64,000 nt of DNA from Actinoplanes octamycinicus (lineage in GTDB: Bacteria; Actinomycetota; Actinomycetes; Mycobacteriales; Micromonosporaceae). The notes under the pieces were generated by a model that saw only the letters and a list, made by a program, of their open reading frames with translations, was not told where the DNA came from and made no database searches. Shown in pieces: positions 55,945 through 64,000 of the stretch. The translations under genes were made by a program, and so were the position numbers. The DNA is taken from the NCBI RefSeq assembly GCF_014205225.1, contig NZ_JACHNB010000001.1, forward strand, positions 2,833,501 through 2,897,500, written 5' to 3'. Positions within the stretch are counted from its first letter, which is position 1, and each line of letters begins with the position of its first letter.

Positions 55945-57624
55945 ATGAAGACCGAGGATCCGCCGCGATCTGGTGTGGCGGGGCGGCCCGCCGCTTCCGG
56001 TGAGCCTGCCGTTTCCGCTGGGCAATCCGTGTCCGGTGGGGCGCCGCGTTCGGATGGGCAGGCCGTGTCCGGTGGGGCGCCGCTTTCGGCGGGGCCCGCG
56101 GGGCCCGCCGTGTCGGCTGGGCGGCAGCGGCTGATTGTGGTGGCGGTGTGCCTTGGCATGGCTATGAGCTTTGTCGAGGTTACGGCGGCTATCGCTACGC
56201 TGCAGCCGATCCAGCGGGAGTATGCGGTGGCGCCCGGGGACCTGAGCTGGGTGTCGAGTCTGTACGCGCTGGTGGTGGCGGCGCTCGTGCTGTCCGGTGG
56301 GGCGCTGGGCGACCGGCTGGGGCGGCGGGCCGTCTTTCTCGCCGGGGTCGGCGCGATGGTGGCCGGCGACCTGGTGGTGGCTACCGCCGGCGGGTTCGGG
56401 CAGGTGCTGGTGGGGCGGGCGATCAGTGGGCTCGGCGGGGCGCTGATCCTGCCCACGTCGCTGGCGATCCTGGTGGTGACCTTCGCGAACCCGGCGGTCC
56501 GGGCCCGGATGATCGCCGTCTGGGTGTCCGCCTCCGGGCTGGGGCTGGCGCTGGGGCCGCTGCTCGGCGCGCTGGTGGTGCGCGGGGCCGGCTGGCACGC
56601 CGCGTACCTGATCAACCTGCCGGTGGCGGTGGCGACCGTCGCGGTCACCTGGTTCGCCGTGACCGAGTCGCGGATGCCCGGGCGGCGGCTGGACGTACCG
56701 GGACAGCTTCTTGCGGTTGCCGGGCTGGGCTCGCTGGTCTACGGGATCGCGGTCGGTGGGCGGGAGAGCTACACCGAGCCGATGGTGGCCGGGGCGCTGC
56801 TGCTGGCGGTGCTCTGCCTGGCCGGCTTCGTGCTGGTGGAGCGCCGGCGCGCGGCGCCGATGTTCGACCTGGCGCTGCTGCGGGAGGCCCGGCCCGCGGT
56901 CGCGCTGCTGGTCGCCGGGATCGGCCTGTTCGGTTTCGTCGGGGTCAGCTACCTGCAGATCCTCTACCTGCAGCGAGTCGACGGGTTCGACCCGCTGGGC
57001 GCCGCCGTGCGCCTGCTGGCGCTGACCTTGTCGTTCCTGGTCGCGACGGTGGCGGTCGGCGCGCTCGCCGGACGGATCCCGGCCGCCCGGCTGCTGCTGA
57101 CCGGGCTGCTGGCGGCCGGCGCCGGCGCGCTCGCGCTGCTGGCCGAGGACCCGGGCTCGCCCTACTGGCGGGCGGCGCTGGCGCTCGGGCTGACCGGGCT
57201 GGGCTGCGGTCTCGTGGTGGCGCCCTCGACGGCGGCCGCGCTGGCCGTGGTGCCGCCGCCCCGGGCGCCGGGCGCGTCCGCGGCGGTCACCGTGTTCCGC
57301 CAGCTGGGTTCGGTGTTCGGTACCGCGGTGCTCGGCGCGGTGCTGGCCCGCCGGTTCGCCGGGGAGCTGCCGGACGCGCTGCGGGACGCCGGGGTGCCCG
57401 CCCCGGCCGCGGATGCGGTCACCTCGGCGGTGGCGTCCGGGCGTACCGGGTCGAGCGGCAACGCCGCGATCGGCGACGCCATCGACGCCGCCTTCACCAG
57501 CGGGGTGCACACCGCGCTCGCCGTCGCGGCCGGCACCTTCCTGCTCGGCGCGGCGCTGGTGGCGGCGGTACTGCTGCGCCCGGCGCGCCCGGCGCAGTCA
57601 CCGGCGCCGCCGATTTCCCGTTAG
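55945..57624 (+). CDS. MFS transporter, DHA2 (14-helix) drug exporter type
   Basis: A 559-residue membrane exporter using the proton gradient. The family blocks include TAAIATLQPIQREYAVAPGD, LSWVSSLYALVVAALVLSGG, then ALGDRLGRRAVFLAGVG (motif A, G-D-x-x-G-R-R) and LVLGRAISGLGG-like AISGLGGALILPTSLAI (motif C region), and a long C-terminal half with further helices. The N-terminal ~55 residues before the first helix are a polar low-complexity stretch with repeated SGGAP-type units. ATG at 55945 has GGAGG eight bases upstream. Substrate unknown; it may export a product of a local pathway or act in drug resistance. Confidence 0.87.
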   Translation: MKTEDPPRSGVAGRPAASGEPAVSAGQSVSGGAPRSDGQAVSGGAPLSAGPAGPAVSAGRQRLIVVAVCLGMAMSFVEVTAAIATLQPIQREYAVAPGDLSWVSSLYALVVAALVLSGGALGDRLGRRAVFLAGVGAMVAGDLVVATAGGFGQVLVGRAISGLGGALILPTSLAILVVTFANPAVRARMIAVWVSASGLGLALGPLLGALVVRGAGWHAAYLINLPVAVATVAVTWFAVTESRMPGRRLDVPGQLLAVAGLGSLVYGIAVGGRESYTEPMVAGALLLAVLCLAGFVLVERRRAAPMFDLALLREARPAVALLVAGIGLFGFVGVSYLQILYLQRVDGFDPLGAAVRLLALTLSFLVATVAVGALAGRIPAARLLLTGLLAAGAGALALLAEDPGSPYWRAALALGLTGLGCGLVVAPSTAAALAVVPPPRAPGASAAVTVFRQLGSVFGTAVLGAVLARRFAGELPDALRDAGVPAPAADAVTSAVASGRTGSSGNAAIGDAIDAAFTSGVHTALAVAAGTFLLGAALVAAVLLRPARPAQSPAPPISR

Positions 57625-57714
57625 GGTTCTGGATCATAGGTGGGCGTCGCTGGACCAGGCGGCGCCCCGGTCCGCGTATGTGTTCCGGCCTGAAGAAAGG
57701 CAACCAGGAGAGAC

Positions 57715-58131
57715 ATGAGCGACCCGTACCTGAGCGATGCCAGTCGAATCATCGCCGGAGTTGTCCTGCTGACCATCGTCACCATTGAGATCGGTGGTTG
57801 GTTCATGACCAAGATCGCGCGCGGCGCGGTGGAGATGACGCCATTTCAGAAATCGTTCGCCCGAGCCGGTCACGGGCACGCCGGGGTGCTGGTCATTCTG
57901 AGCCTGATCACTCTGGTCCTGGCCGATCTGGGCGGCCTGGACGGGGCCGCCGGATGGGTCGCCCGGATCTGTGTCCCAGCGGCCGCGGCGGTGATGTCCG
58001 GTGGTTTCTTCGCCGCCTCGGCCGGGCGTGACAGGACCGAGCCGAACGGCGCGATCGCCATGGTCTACCTGGGTGCGCTGCTGCTCGCGGTGGGGGTGGC
58101 CACGCTCGGGATCGGTCTGCTGACCGCCTGA
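57715..58131 (+). CDS. Small four-helix membrane protein
   Basis: A 138-residue inner-membrane protein with about four hydrophobic segments: RIIAGVVLLTIVTIEIGGWF, AGVLVILSLITLVLADLGGL, WVARICVPAAAAVMSGGFFA and AIAMVYLGALLLAVGVATLG. The loop FQKSFARAGHGHAGVLV holds two His that could bind a metal or haem. I do not recognise a named family with confidence. AGGAGAG precedes the ATG at 57715. A strong terminator follows, so it is a one-gene unit or the end of the MFS transcript. Confidence 0.75.
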   Translation: MSDPYLSDASRIIAGVVLLTIVTIEIGGWFMTKIARGAVEMTPFQKSFARAGHGHAGVLVILSLITLVLADLGGLDGAAGWVARICVPAAAAVMSGGFFAASAGRDRTEPNGAIAMVYLGALLLAVGVATLGIGLLTA

Positions 58132-58143
58132 CCGACAGCACCG

Positions 58144-58180
58144 GCGCCGGCCTCCCCGTACGGGGAGGCCGGCGCTTTTT
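58144..58180 (+). terminator. Rho-independent terminator
   Basis: A 14-bp perfect stem (GCGCCGGCCTCCCC, 58144-58157, with 58162-58175) and a four-base loop, followed by TTTTT. It ends the unit before the lipid cluster. Confidence 0.93.
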
Positions 58181-58240
58181 CGTCGGCGTCCCCGCCGTGT
58201 CCTAAAGCGGCAATGCCGCCAGCGGACACCCGCAATCCAT

Positions 58241-58260
58241 TGCCCGGCGCTCGCCGGGCA
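58241..58260. other. Short hairpin in the leader of the flavoprotein gene
   Basis: TGCCCGGCG (58241-58249) pairs with 58252-58260, leaving a tight loop, and ATTT follows. It may be a second terminator or a leader structure. The rest of 58182-58393 presumably holds the cluster promoter, which I cannot place. Confidence 0.35.
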
Positions 58261-58393
58261 TTTACGTTTCTCTTCAGAACCGTACGGCGCAGGTTGCCGC
58301 CGGCGAGGTTCCCCGCATTGAGAGGTATCAGCCCTCTGTCCCGTCATTCACGCGTTTTCCGCAGGATCCACAAGACCGTGACAGGGGACTGTA

Positions 58394-59698
58394 ATGAGCA
58401 CTTCGGTTGCCGTGGTCGGCGCGGGTGTCGCCGGTCTTTCAACCGCCTATCACCTGCCCGAGGACATCGACGTCACCGTCTACGAGAAGAACGATTACGC
58501 CGGTGGTCACGCGAACACGATCGAGGTCGACGAGAACGGGAAGCGTCTGGGCATCGACACGGCCTTCGTCGTGTTCAACGCACGCACCTATCCGCAGCTG
58601 AGCCAGTTCTTCGCGGACCTCGGCGTGGCCACGCTCGACCACCAGGGCGGCTTCAACTTCTTCGACGTGGACAGCGGCCTGAACTACGGCACCGGCGAGC
58701 TGGCGCTGGACGAGGACGTGGTCCGGGCGAAGTACCCGCAGGCGTTCCAGACCATCTGGCGCGAGGCGAAGCGGTTCCACACCGAGGCGCCGCGCGACTT
58801 CCTGCGCGGGCGCTCGAACGTGCCGCTCGGCGAGTACCTGGACCGCAACGGCTACAGCGACGAGTTCAAGTACAGCTACGTGGTGCTGCTGGCCACCGCG
58901 GTCTGGTCGGTGCCGGCCGAGCTGATCTGGGAGATGCCGGCCACCACGGTGATCGCCTTCTACATGTCGCACGACGAGGGCGGCCTCGGCGGGAAGTCGG
59001 TGAACTGGAAGACCGTCGACGGCGGCAGCATCAACTACGTCCGGCGCATCGTCGAGTCGATCCGCGGCCGGGTCCGGCTCTCCGAACCGGTGATCGGCAT
59101 CCGCGACGACGGCGACCGGGTGGTGGTCACCAGCACCGGCGGCGCCCGTGAGTACGACTACGTGGTCCTGGCCACCCACGCCGACGAGGCCCTCAAACTG
59201 CTCGAGCGCCCGACCGGCGAGCAGCAGCGAGTGCTGGAGACGGTCCGGTACAGCGCCACCAAGGCGGTCCTGCACACCGACCCGGCGGTGCTGCCGGCCG
59301 ACCGCAGCCGGTGGCAGAGCTGGAACTACGGCAAGAAGACGGTGGACGACCGGGTCCGCACCTGGGTCGCCTACTACATGAACCCGCTGCAGGACCTGGA
59401 CGCCGAGCGGGACTACTTCGTCACGCTGGACTGCCCGGTGCAGCCGCGCGACGAGACCGTGCTCAAGGAGATCGACTACACCCACCCGGTGATCGACCTC
59501 GGCGTGCGGGCGATGCAGAAGACCATCTACGACGTGAACCGGACCGGCCGGATCAAGCTGGCCGGTTCCTACTTCCACTCCCCGAAGATCGGCCCCGACC
59601 TGGTCGGTTCGCACGAGGCCGCGTTCGTCTCCGGGCTGCACGCGGCGCGCCGCGTCGAGGTGGCCCGCCAGCAGGACACCACCGGCGACGCCCGGTGA
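58394..59698 (+). CDS. FAD-dependent amine-oxidase-like flavoprotein (COG2907 type)
   Basis: A 434-residue flavoprotein. The FAD-binding Rossmann motif is SVAVVGAGVAGLSTAYHL with the acidic end YEKNDYAGGHANTIEV; the family continues with GIDTAFVVFNARTYPQLSQF, LLATAVWSVPAELIWEMPAT, YDYVVLATHADEAL and SYFHSPKIGPDLVGSHEAAF. Such COG2907 proteins are thought to oxidise or desaturate lipids and often stand beside fatty-acid-modifying genes. Here it is the first gene of a block with a carrier protein, thioesterase and PfaA-like synthase, so a role in modifying the acyl product is plausible. ATG at 58394 with GGGGAC upstream. Confidence 0.85.
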   Translation: MSTSVAVVGAGVAGLSTAYHLPEDIDVTVYEKNDYAGGHANTIEVDENGKRLGIDTAFVVFNARTYPQLSQFFADLGVATLDHQGGFNFFDVDSGLNYGTGELALDEDVVRAKYPQAFQTIWREAKRFHTEAPRDFLRGRSNVPLGEYLDRNGYSDEFKYSYVVLLATAVWSVPAELIWEMPATTVIAFYMSHDEGGLGGKSVNWKTVDGGSINYVRRIVESIRGRVRLSEPVIGIRDDGDRVVVTSTGGAREYDYVVLATHADEALKLLERPTGEQQRVLETVRYSATKAVLHTDPAVLPADRSRWQSWNYGKKTVDDRVRTWVAYYMNPLQDLDAERDYFVTLDCPVQPRDETVLKEIDYTHPVIDLGVRAMQKTIYDVNRTGRIKLAGSYFHSPKIGPDLVGSHEAAFVSGLHAARRVEVARQQDTTGDAR

Positions 59699-59745
59699 CC
59701 GGCACCGAAACCGTCGCAGAAGCAGAAGCAGAAGGAGGAGTTCCG

Positions 59746-60021
59746 ATGTCCCAGAGCACCGTGCTCACCGCCGGCCAGATCCAGCAGTGGCTGGTCGAGA
59801 AGCTGGCGGTCCGCCTGAACGTCGCGGCCGACAGCATCGACGTCAACCAGTACTTCGACGAGTTCGACCTGGACTCCACCGAGGCGCTGATCCTGGCCGG
59901 CGAGCTGGAGAGCTGGCTCGGCTTCGAGATGGAGGCCACCGCGCTCTGGTACCACCCGACGATCGCGGCCCTCGCCGAGCACATCGCCGAGGAGCACGCC
60001 CGCCATGTCGCCGGTGCCTGA
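59746..60021 (+). CDS. Free-standing acyl carrier protein
   Basis: A 91-residue carrier protein. The phosphopantetheine-bearing serine is in FDEFDLDSTEALILAGELES (the D-S motif). The helices around it (QIQQWLVEKLAVRLN; PTIAALAEHIAEEH) are those of type II carrier proteins. GGAGG lies six to seven bases before the ATG at 59746. It overlaps the thioesterase gene by 17 bp, so the two are co-translated. It probably carries a substrate or product of the PfaA-like synthase. Confidence 0.9.
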   Translation: MSQSTVLTAGQIQQWLVEKLAVRLNVAADSIDVNQYFDEFDLDSTEALILAGELESWLGFEMEATALWYHPTIAALAEHIAEEHARHVAGA

Positions 60022-60934
60022 CCGGCCGCCGCGCCGGCCGGCCCCGGCGCTGGTCACCACCCTGGCCGACGGTGGCCCGGCGCCCCGGTTGCAGGTGCAC
60101 GCGGTGCATCCGGGGGCGATGCCGGTCACCGGATGGCACGGGCTGGCCGCGGAATTGCCCGGCGACGTCGCGCTGGACGTCGCCGTCCTGGACGCGATCC
60201 CCGAATACCTGCACGCCGCCGACCCGGCCGGTCGAGTCGACCTCGACCTGCCGGGCCTGGCGGCGCGGGTGGCCGCCGCCCTGCCGGACCGGCCCGGTGT
60301 GCCGACCGTGCTGGCCGGCTGGTCGTTCGGCGGGGTGCTCGCCTACCAGCTGGCGGTCACCGCCGAGCGGCGGCGGGCGGCGCTGGTGCTGCTGGACAGC
60401 ATCGCGCCGGTGCCCCGGTTCGGCGACGCGGAACGCGACCTGGTCGACGGGGACATGCTGATCCGCTGGTTCGGCATGTACCTGTGCGCCAAGCGGGACG
60501 CCGTCCTGCCGGCCGGCGTGGACCTGCGCGCCGGCTCCGAACCGGAACGGCTCCGGCGGCTGCTGCGGTGGTGTGTCGGGGCCGGCGTGCTGGCCCCGGA
60601 GACGCCCGAGGCCGGTCTGCTCAAGCTTTACCGCACGTTCCTCGGCGGGCTGTCCCGCAACAACCGGATCGTGGCCGGATACCGGCCGCCGCCGGCCGAA
60701 CTGCCGGTCACGCTGCTCAAACCGGCCGGCTCCCTGCTGCCCGACCACGACGCCCTGGGCTGGCCGGACCTGGCCGGCGGCCGGTTCGCGATGCACGGCT
60801 GTACCGGAGATCACTACACGATGCTGCGTGAACCGTCCGTCTGGCGGTCGGTCGCGGATCTGGTTATGCAACACCACTTCTCCCGCAGCGAGGGCACCCC
60901 ACTGCGCCGGCAGGCTCCGGCACCGACCTCCTGA
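60005..60934 (+). CDS. Thioesterase domain protein (alpha/beta hydrolase)
   Basis: A 309-residue thioesterase. The nucleophile elbow is AGWSFGGVLAYQLAVTAE, the catalytic acid region is LLKPAGSLLPDHDALGW and the catalytic His is in GCTGDHYTMLREP. This is the layout of TE domains releasing products from PKS or NRPS enzymes, here as a separate protein. The N-terminal ~45 residues are basic and variable. ATG at 60005 overlaps the carrier-protein end. It probably frees the acyl chain from the carrier or megasynthase. Confidence 0.87.
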   Translation: MSPVPDRPPRRPAPALVTTLADGGPAPRLQVHAVHPGAMPVTGWHGLAAELPGDVALDVAVLDAIPEYLHAADPAGRVDLDLPGLAARVAAALPDRPGVPTVLAGWSFGGVLAYQLAVTAERRRAALVLLDSIAPVPRFGDAERDLVDGDMLIRWFGMYLCAKRDAVLPAGVDLRAGSEPERLRRLLRWCVGAGVLAPETPEAGLLKLYRTFLGGLSRNNRIVAGYRPPPAELPVTLLKPAGSLLPDHDALGWPDLAGGRFAMHGCTGDHYTMLREPSVWRSVADLVMQHHFSRSEGTPLRRQAPAPTS

Positions 60935-60964
60935 CCGTTGAAAGTTTCACGAAGCGAGGTACTC

Positions 60965-63900
60965 GTGAGTGACGCTGCCGAGCGCGAGATGCTTCGCCGT
61001 CTGGCGGACACCCCTGTGGCCGTCGTCGGCCTCAGCGCGCTTTACCCGAAATCCCGCAACCTCCGTGAGTTCTGGAACAACGTGGTCGAGGCCGCGGACT
61101 GCATCGAGGACGTACCGGAAACGCACTGGAAGATCGACGACCACTACGACCCGGACCCGGCGGCCGAGGACCGGACCTACTGCCGCCGCGGTGGCTTCCT
61201 CCCGGCGGTGCCGTTCCACCCGATGGAGTTCGGCATCCCGCCGAAGACCCTCGAGGTCACCGACGTGCTCCAGCTGCTCAGCCTGGTGGTCACCCGGGAT
61301 CTGCTGCGCGACGCCGGCGCCGAGGGCTCGGACTGGTACGACGCCGCCCGCACCGGCGTGGTGCTCGGGGTCACCGGCGCGAACTCGCTGACCCAGCCGC
61401 TCTCCGCCCGCCTGCAGAGCCCGGTGCTGCGCGCCGCGGCCCGCAGCATGGGCATGTCCGAGCAGGACACCGACGAGATCGTCGAGCGGTTCAAGGCCGC
61501 CTTCGTCCCATGGGAGGAGAATTCCTTCCCCGGCATGCTCGGCAACGTGGTGGCCGGCCGGATCGCCAACCGGTTCAACCTCGGCGCGATGAACTGCACG
61601 GTCGACGCCGCCTGTGCCAGCTCGCTGAGCGCGGTCAAGGTGGCGATCAGCGAGCTCCTGGAGGGCCGCGCCGACCTGATGATCACCGGCGGGTGCGACG
61701 CCGAGAACACCATCCTGATGTACCTCTGCTTCTCCAAGACCCCGGCGTTCTCCGGGTCCGGGCAGATCCGGCCGTTCGACGAGCAGGCCGACGGCACGCT
61801 GATCGGCGAGGGCATGGGCATGGTCGCGCTGAAGCGGCTGGCCGACGCGGAGCGCGACGGCGACCGCATCTACTCGGTGATCCGCGGCATCGGCTCGTCC
61901 AGCGACGGCCGGTTCAAGAGCATCTACGCCCCGCGCAAGGAGGGGCAGATGGTCGCGCTGCGCCGGGCGTACGCCGACGCCGGCGTCTCCCCGGAGTCGA
62001 TCGAGCTGTTCGAGGCGCACGGCACCGGCACCGCGGTCGGTGACCACACCGAGCTGTCCGCGCTCACCGAGGTGCTCGGCGCGGCCAGCGACGAGCGGCA
62101 GTTCGCCGCGGTCGGCAGCGTGAAGAGCCAGATCGGGCACACCAAGGCCGCGGCCGGCGCCGCCGGTCTGATCAAGCTGTCGCTGGCGCTGCACCAGAAG
62201 GTGCTCCCGCCGACCATCAACGTGCAGCGGCCCAACCCGGCCGCCAAGTTCGACGAGACCGGCCTCTACGTCAACAGCCGGACCCGGCCGTGGATCCGTC
62301 ACCCGCGCCGCCCGGCCCGCCGCGCCGCGGTCTCGTCGTTCGGGTTCGGCGGCACCAACTTCCACGTGGTGCTGGAGGAGTACCACGGCGCGGAGCGCCC
62401 GGTGGTGCTCGGCCCGACCGCCCGGGTGGCGTTCTGGCACGCCGCCGACCGGGACGCGCTGGCCGCCGCGGTGGCCGGGACCGACGCCGGGCAGCCGGGT
62501 GGCGACGTGCCGGCCGGTGACGCCCGGATCGGTTTCGTCTACCGCACCGCCGACGAGTACGCGCAGTTGCGCGACCTGGCCGGCGCCCAGCTCCGGTCCC
62601 GGACCGAGGACGCCTGGTCGCACCCGCGCGGCGTGGTCTACCGCCGGGCCGCGCTGCCGGCCGGTGCCAAGGTCGGCGCGCTCTTCGCCGGCCAGGGCAG
62701 CCAGTACGTCGAGATGGGCGCCGCCGCGGCGCTCGCCGTGCCGCCGGTGCGGGCCGCCTTCGACCAGGCCAACGCGCACTTCGCCGACCAGGACGAGGTG
62801 CTCTCCCGGGTGGTGTTCCCGCCGCCGGTCTTCGGCGACGACGCCCGGGCCGGGCAGGAGAGCGCGCTGCGGCGTACCGAATACGCGCAGCCCGCGATCG
62901 GCGCGCTCGCGGCCGGCCAGTACCGCTGGCTGACCGAGCTGGGCCTGCGTCCGGACGCGGTGGCCGGGCACAGCTTCGGCGAGCTGACCGCGCTGTGGGC
63001 GGCCGGAGCGCTCGACGACGACGCGTTCTTCACGCTGGCCCGGGCACGTGGCCGGGCGATGGCCGCGCCGGCCGGGGGTGACGCCGGCGCGATGGCCGCG
63101 CTGACCGCTCCGGAGGCGACCGTGCGCAGCCTGCTCGCCGACCATCCCGGCGTCAGCGTGTGCAACCTGAACGCTCCCGACCAGATCGTCGTGGGTGGCG
63201 CCACCGACCAGGTGGACCGGCTCGTCGCCGACGCCGGGACGCGGGGCATCCGGGCCGCCCGGCTGCCGGTCGCGGCCGCCTTCCACACCAGCTTCGTCGG
63301 GCACGCGGTGGACGCCTTCCGGTCCGCGGTGCAGTCGGTCGAGATGTCCGCGCCGCGGCTTCCGGTCGAGGCCAACACACCCGGATTCGCGTACGGGGCG
63401 GACGTCGCGGCCAACCGCCAGATCCTGGTCGAGCAGCTGCGCCAGCCGGTCGCCTTCGCGGCGGCGGTGGAGCGGATGTACGCGGCCGGCGTCCGGGTGT
63501 TCTGCGAGTTCGGGCCGAAGTCGGTGCTCACCGGCCTGGTCCGCCGGATCCTCGGCGACCGTGACGCGGTGTGCGTGGCGACCGACGCCGGGCCCGGCAA
63601 GGACAGCGAGGTCGCGCTCAAGCGGGCGGCGCTGGAACTGGCCGTGCTCGGCCTGCCGATCAGCGGGATCGACCGGTACGACGCGCCGGCCTGGGTGGAG
63701 CCGGCCGGCAAGGGGATGGCGATCCCGCTGACCGGGATCAACTTCGTCTCGCCGGAGCGGCGGGCGGCGTACCGGGAACTGCTGGCCACACCCTACGAGC
63801 TGACCGGAACCGTTCCGGCGGCCCCGGCCGAGCCGGTGGTCGCGGCGGACCCGATCGTCGCGGCGGACCCGATCGTGGCGGCGGACCCGATCGTCGCCGC

Positions 63901-64000
63901 GGACCCGGTGGTCGCGGTGCAGCCGGTGGTCGCGGACCTCTCGGTGGCCGCGGTGGTCACGGCGCCGGACGCCGGTGCGGACCTTGAGGCGTACGCCGAG
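60965..64000 (+). CDS. PfaA-like type I polyketide / PUFA synthase, KS-AT part, 3' end outside the window
   Basis: 1012 residues are visible and the frame is still open at the window end. The ketosynthase (about 15-460) has YCRRGGFLPAVPFHPMEFG near the start, Cys217 in TVDAACASSLSAV, the first His in FEAHGTGTAVGDHTE and the second in VKSQIGHTKAAAG. The PMEFG-IPPKTLEVTD pattern is that of PfaA and related lipid synthases, not of modular PKSs. An acyltransferase follows (about 560-880) with GALFAGQGSQYVEMG and Ser670 in VAGHSFGELTALW. A linker with VAADPIVAADPIVAADPI repeats comes next, where PfaA proteins carry tandem carrier domains. GTG at 60965 has GAGG just upstream, 30 bp after the thioesterase. 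Confidence 0.9.
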   Translation, partial: MSDAAEREMLRRLADTPVAVVGLSALYPKSRNLREFWNNVVEAADCIEDVPETHWKIDDHYDPDPAAEDRTYCRRGGFLPAVPFHPMEFGIPPKTLEVTDVLQLLSLVVTRDLLRDAGAEGSDWYDAARTGVVLGVTGANSLTQPLSARLQSPVLRAAARSMGMSEQDTDEIVERFKAAFVPWEENSFPGMLGNVVAGRIANRFNLGAMNCTVDAACASSLSAVKVAISELLEGRADLMITGGCDAENTILMYLCFSKTPAFSGSGQIRPFDEQADGTLIGEGMGMVALKRLADAERDGDRIYSVIRGIGSSSDGRFKSIYAPRKEGQMVALRRAYADAGVSPESIELFEAHGTGTAVGDHTELSALTEVLGAASDERQFAAVGSVKSQIGHTKAAAGAAGLIKLSLALHQKVLPPTINVQRPNPAAKFDETGLYVNSRTRPWIRHPRRPARRAAVSSFGFGGTNFHVVLEEYHGAERPVVLGPTARVAFWHAADRDALAAAVAGTDAGQPGGDVPAGDARIGFVYRTADEYAQLRDLAGAQLRSRTEDAWSHPRGVVYRRAALPAGAKVGALFAGQGSQYVEMGAAAALAVPPVRAAFDQANAHFADQDEVLSRVVFPPPVFGDDARAGQESALRRTEYAQPAIGALAAGQYRWLTELGLRPDAVAGHSFGELTALWAAGALDDDAFFTLARARGRAMAAPAGGDAGAMAALTAPEATVRSLLADHPGVSVCNLNAPDQIVVGGATDQVDRLVADAGTRGIRAARLPVAAAFHTSFVGHAVDAFRSAVQSVEMSAPRLPVEANTPGFAYGADVAANRQILVEQLRQPVAFAAAVERMYAAGVRVFCEFGPKSVLTGLVRRILGDRDAVCVATDAGPGKDSEVALKRAALELAVLGLPISGIDRYDAPAWVEPAGKGMAIPLTGINFVSPERRAAYRELLATPYELTGTVPAAPAEPVVAADPIVAADPIVAADPIVAADPVVAVQPVVADLSVAAVVTAPDAGADLEAYAE

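Overview
The window is chromosomal DNA from a very GC-rich actinobacterium, most likely a filamentous, spore-forming member of the Micromonosporaceae close to Actinoplanes. The evidence is gene content and order: WhiB, MtrA-MtrB-LpqB, DUF3499 next to a zincin-like protein, FbiA/FbiB/FbiC for coenzyme F420, SecA followed by an Rv3235-type gene, DUF6912, PrfB-FtsE-FtsX-SmpB-tmRNA, an XRE regulator with a DUF397 protein, many GTG starts and an ANEKFDADQYALAA tmRNA tag. The genus is an inference; no rRNA gene is present.

Layout. 1-9.7 kb: a partial Cys/Met-metabolism PLP enzyme diverging from a MocR regulator, a membrane protein with a repeat-rich tail, acyl-CoA thioesterase, acetoacetyl-CoA synthetase, a TIGR03089 protein, a GT4 glycosyltransferase, mannose-1-phosphate guanylyltransferase and a DUF4232 lipoprotein. 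9.7-15.9 kb: F420 genes (cofD-cofE-NUDIX on the minus strand, fbiC on the plus strand). 15.9-20.4 kb: an 18-bp minisatellite, whiB, degenerate zincin, DUF3499, polysaccharide deacetylase and an acetyltransferase. 20.5-23.6 kb: a minus-strand GAF regulator-aldehyde dehydrogenase-DUF779 operon. 23.8-29.6 kb: endonuclease V, then a tightly coupled run of phosphomannomutase, Trm112-like protein, SIS isomerase, cation transporter and ManA. 29.6-31.4 kb: 1.8 kb without a convincing gene, holding two minisatellites and a candidate small RNA. 31.4-42.7 kb: XRE/DUF397, mtrA-mtrB-lpqB-comF, ribosome hibernation factor, a double acetyltransferase and secA. 42.7-44.5 kb: an IS110-family insertion with a structured non-coding end, then repeat-rich DNA. 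44.5-54.2 kb: Rv3235-like, BldC-like, DUF6912, a membrane protein, PadR, prfB, ftsE, ftsX, an M23 hydrolase, smpB, a CBM2-like protein and tmRNA. 54.2-55.7 kb: HicBA and VapBC toxin-antitoxin modules with a VapC remnant. 55.9-58.2 kb: an MFS exporter and a small membrane protein. 58.4-64 kb: the start of a lipid/polyketide cluster (COG2907-type flavoprotein, carrier protein, thioesterase, PfaA-like KS-AT megasynthase), cut by the window end.

How the genes work together: ManC, ManB and ManA (with the SIS isomerase) can supply GDP-mannose for mannosylated envelope glycans, which the GT4 enzyme may use. MtrAB-LpqB, FtsEX, the M23 hydrolase and WhiB all bear on cell-wall turnover and septation. 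SmpB and tmRNA form the ribosome-rescue pair.

The least expected items are the IS110 non-coding end with nested inverted repeats (a bridge-RNA candidate), the PfaA-like lipid cluster, the candidate small RNA near 30.1 kb, and the repeated acidic-Thr motif in the tail of the membrane protein at 1.8-3.2 kb. Short GC-rich minisatellites also recur both between genes and inside coding tails. All readings are by eye; no database search was run.
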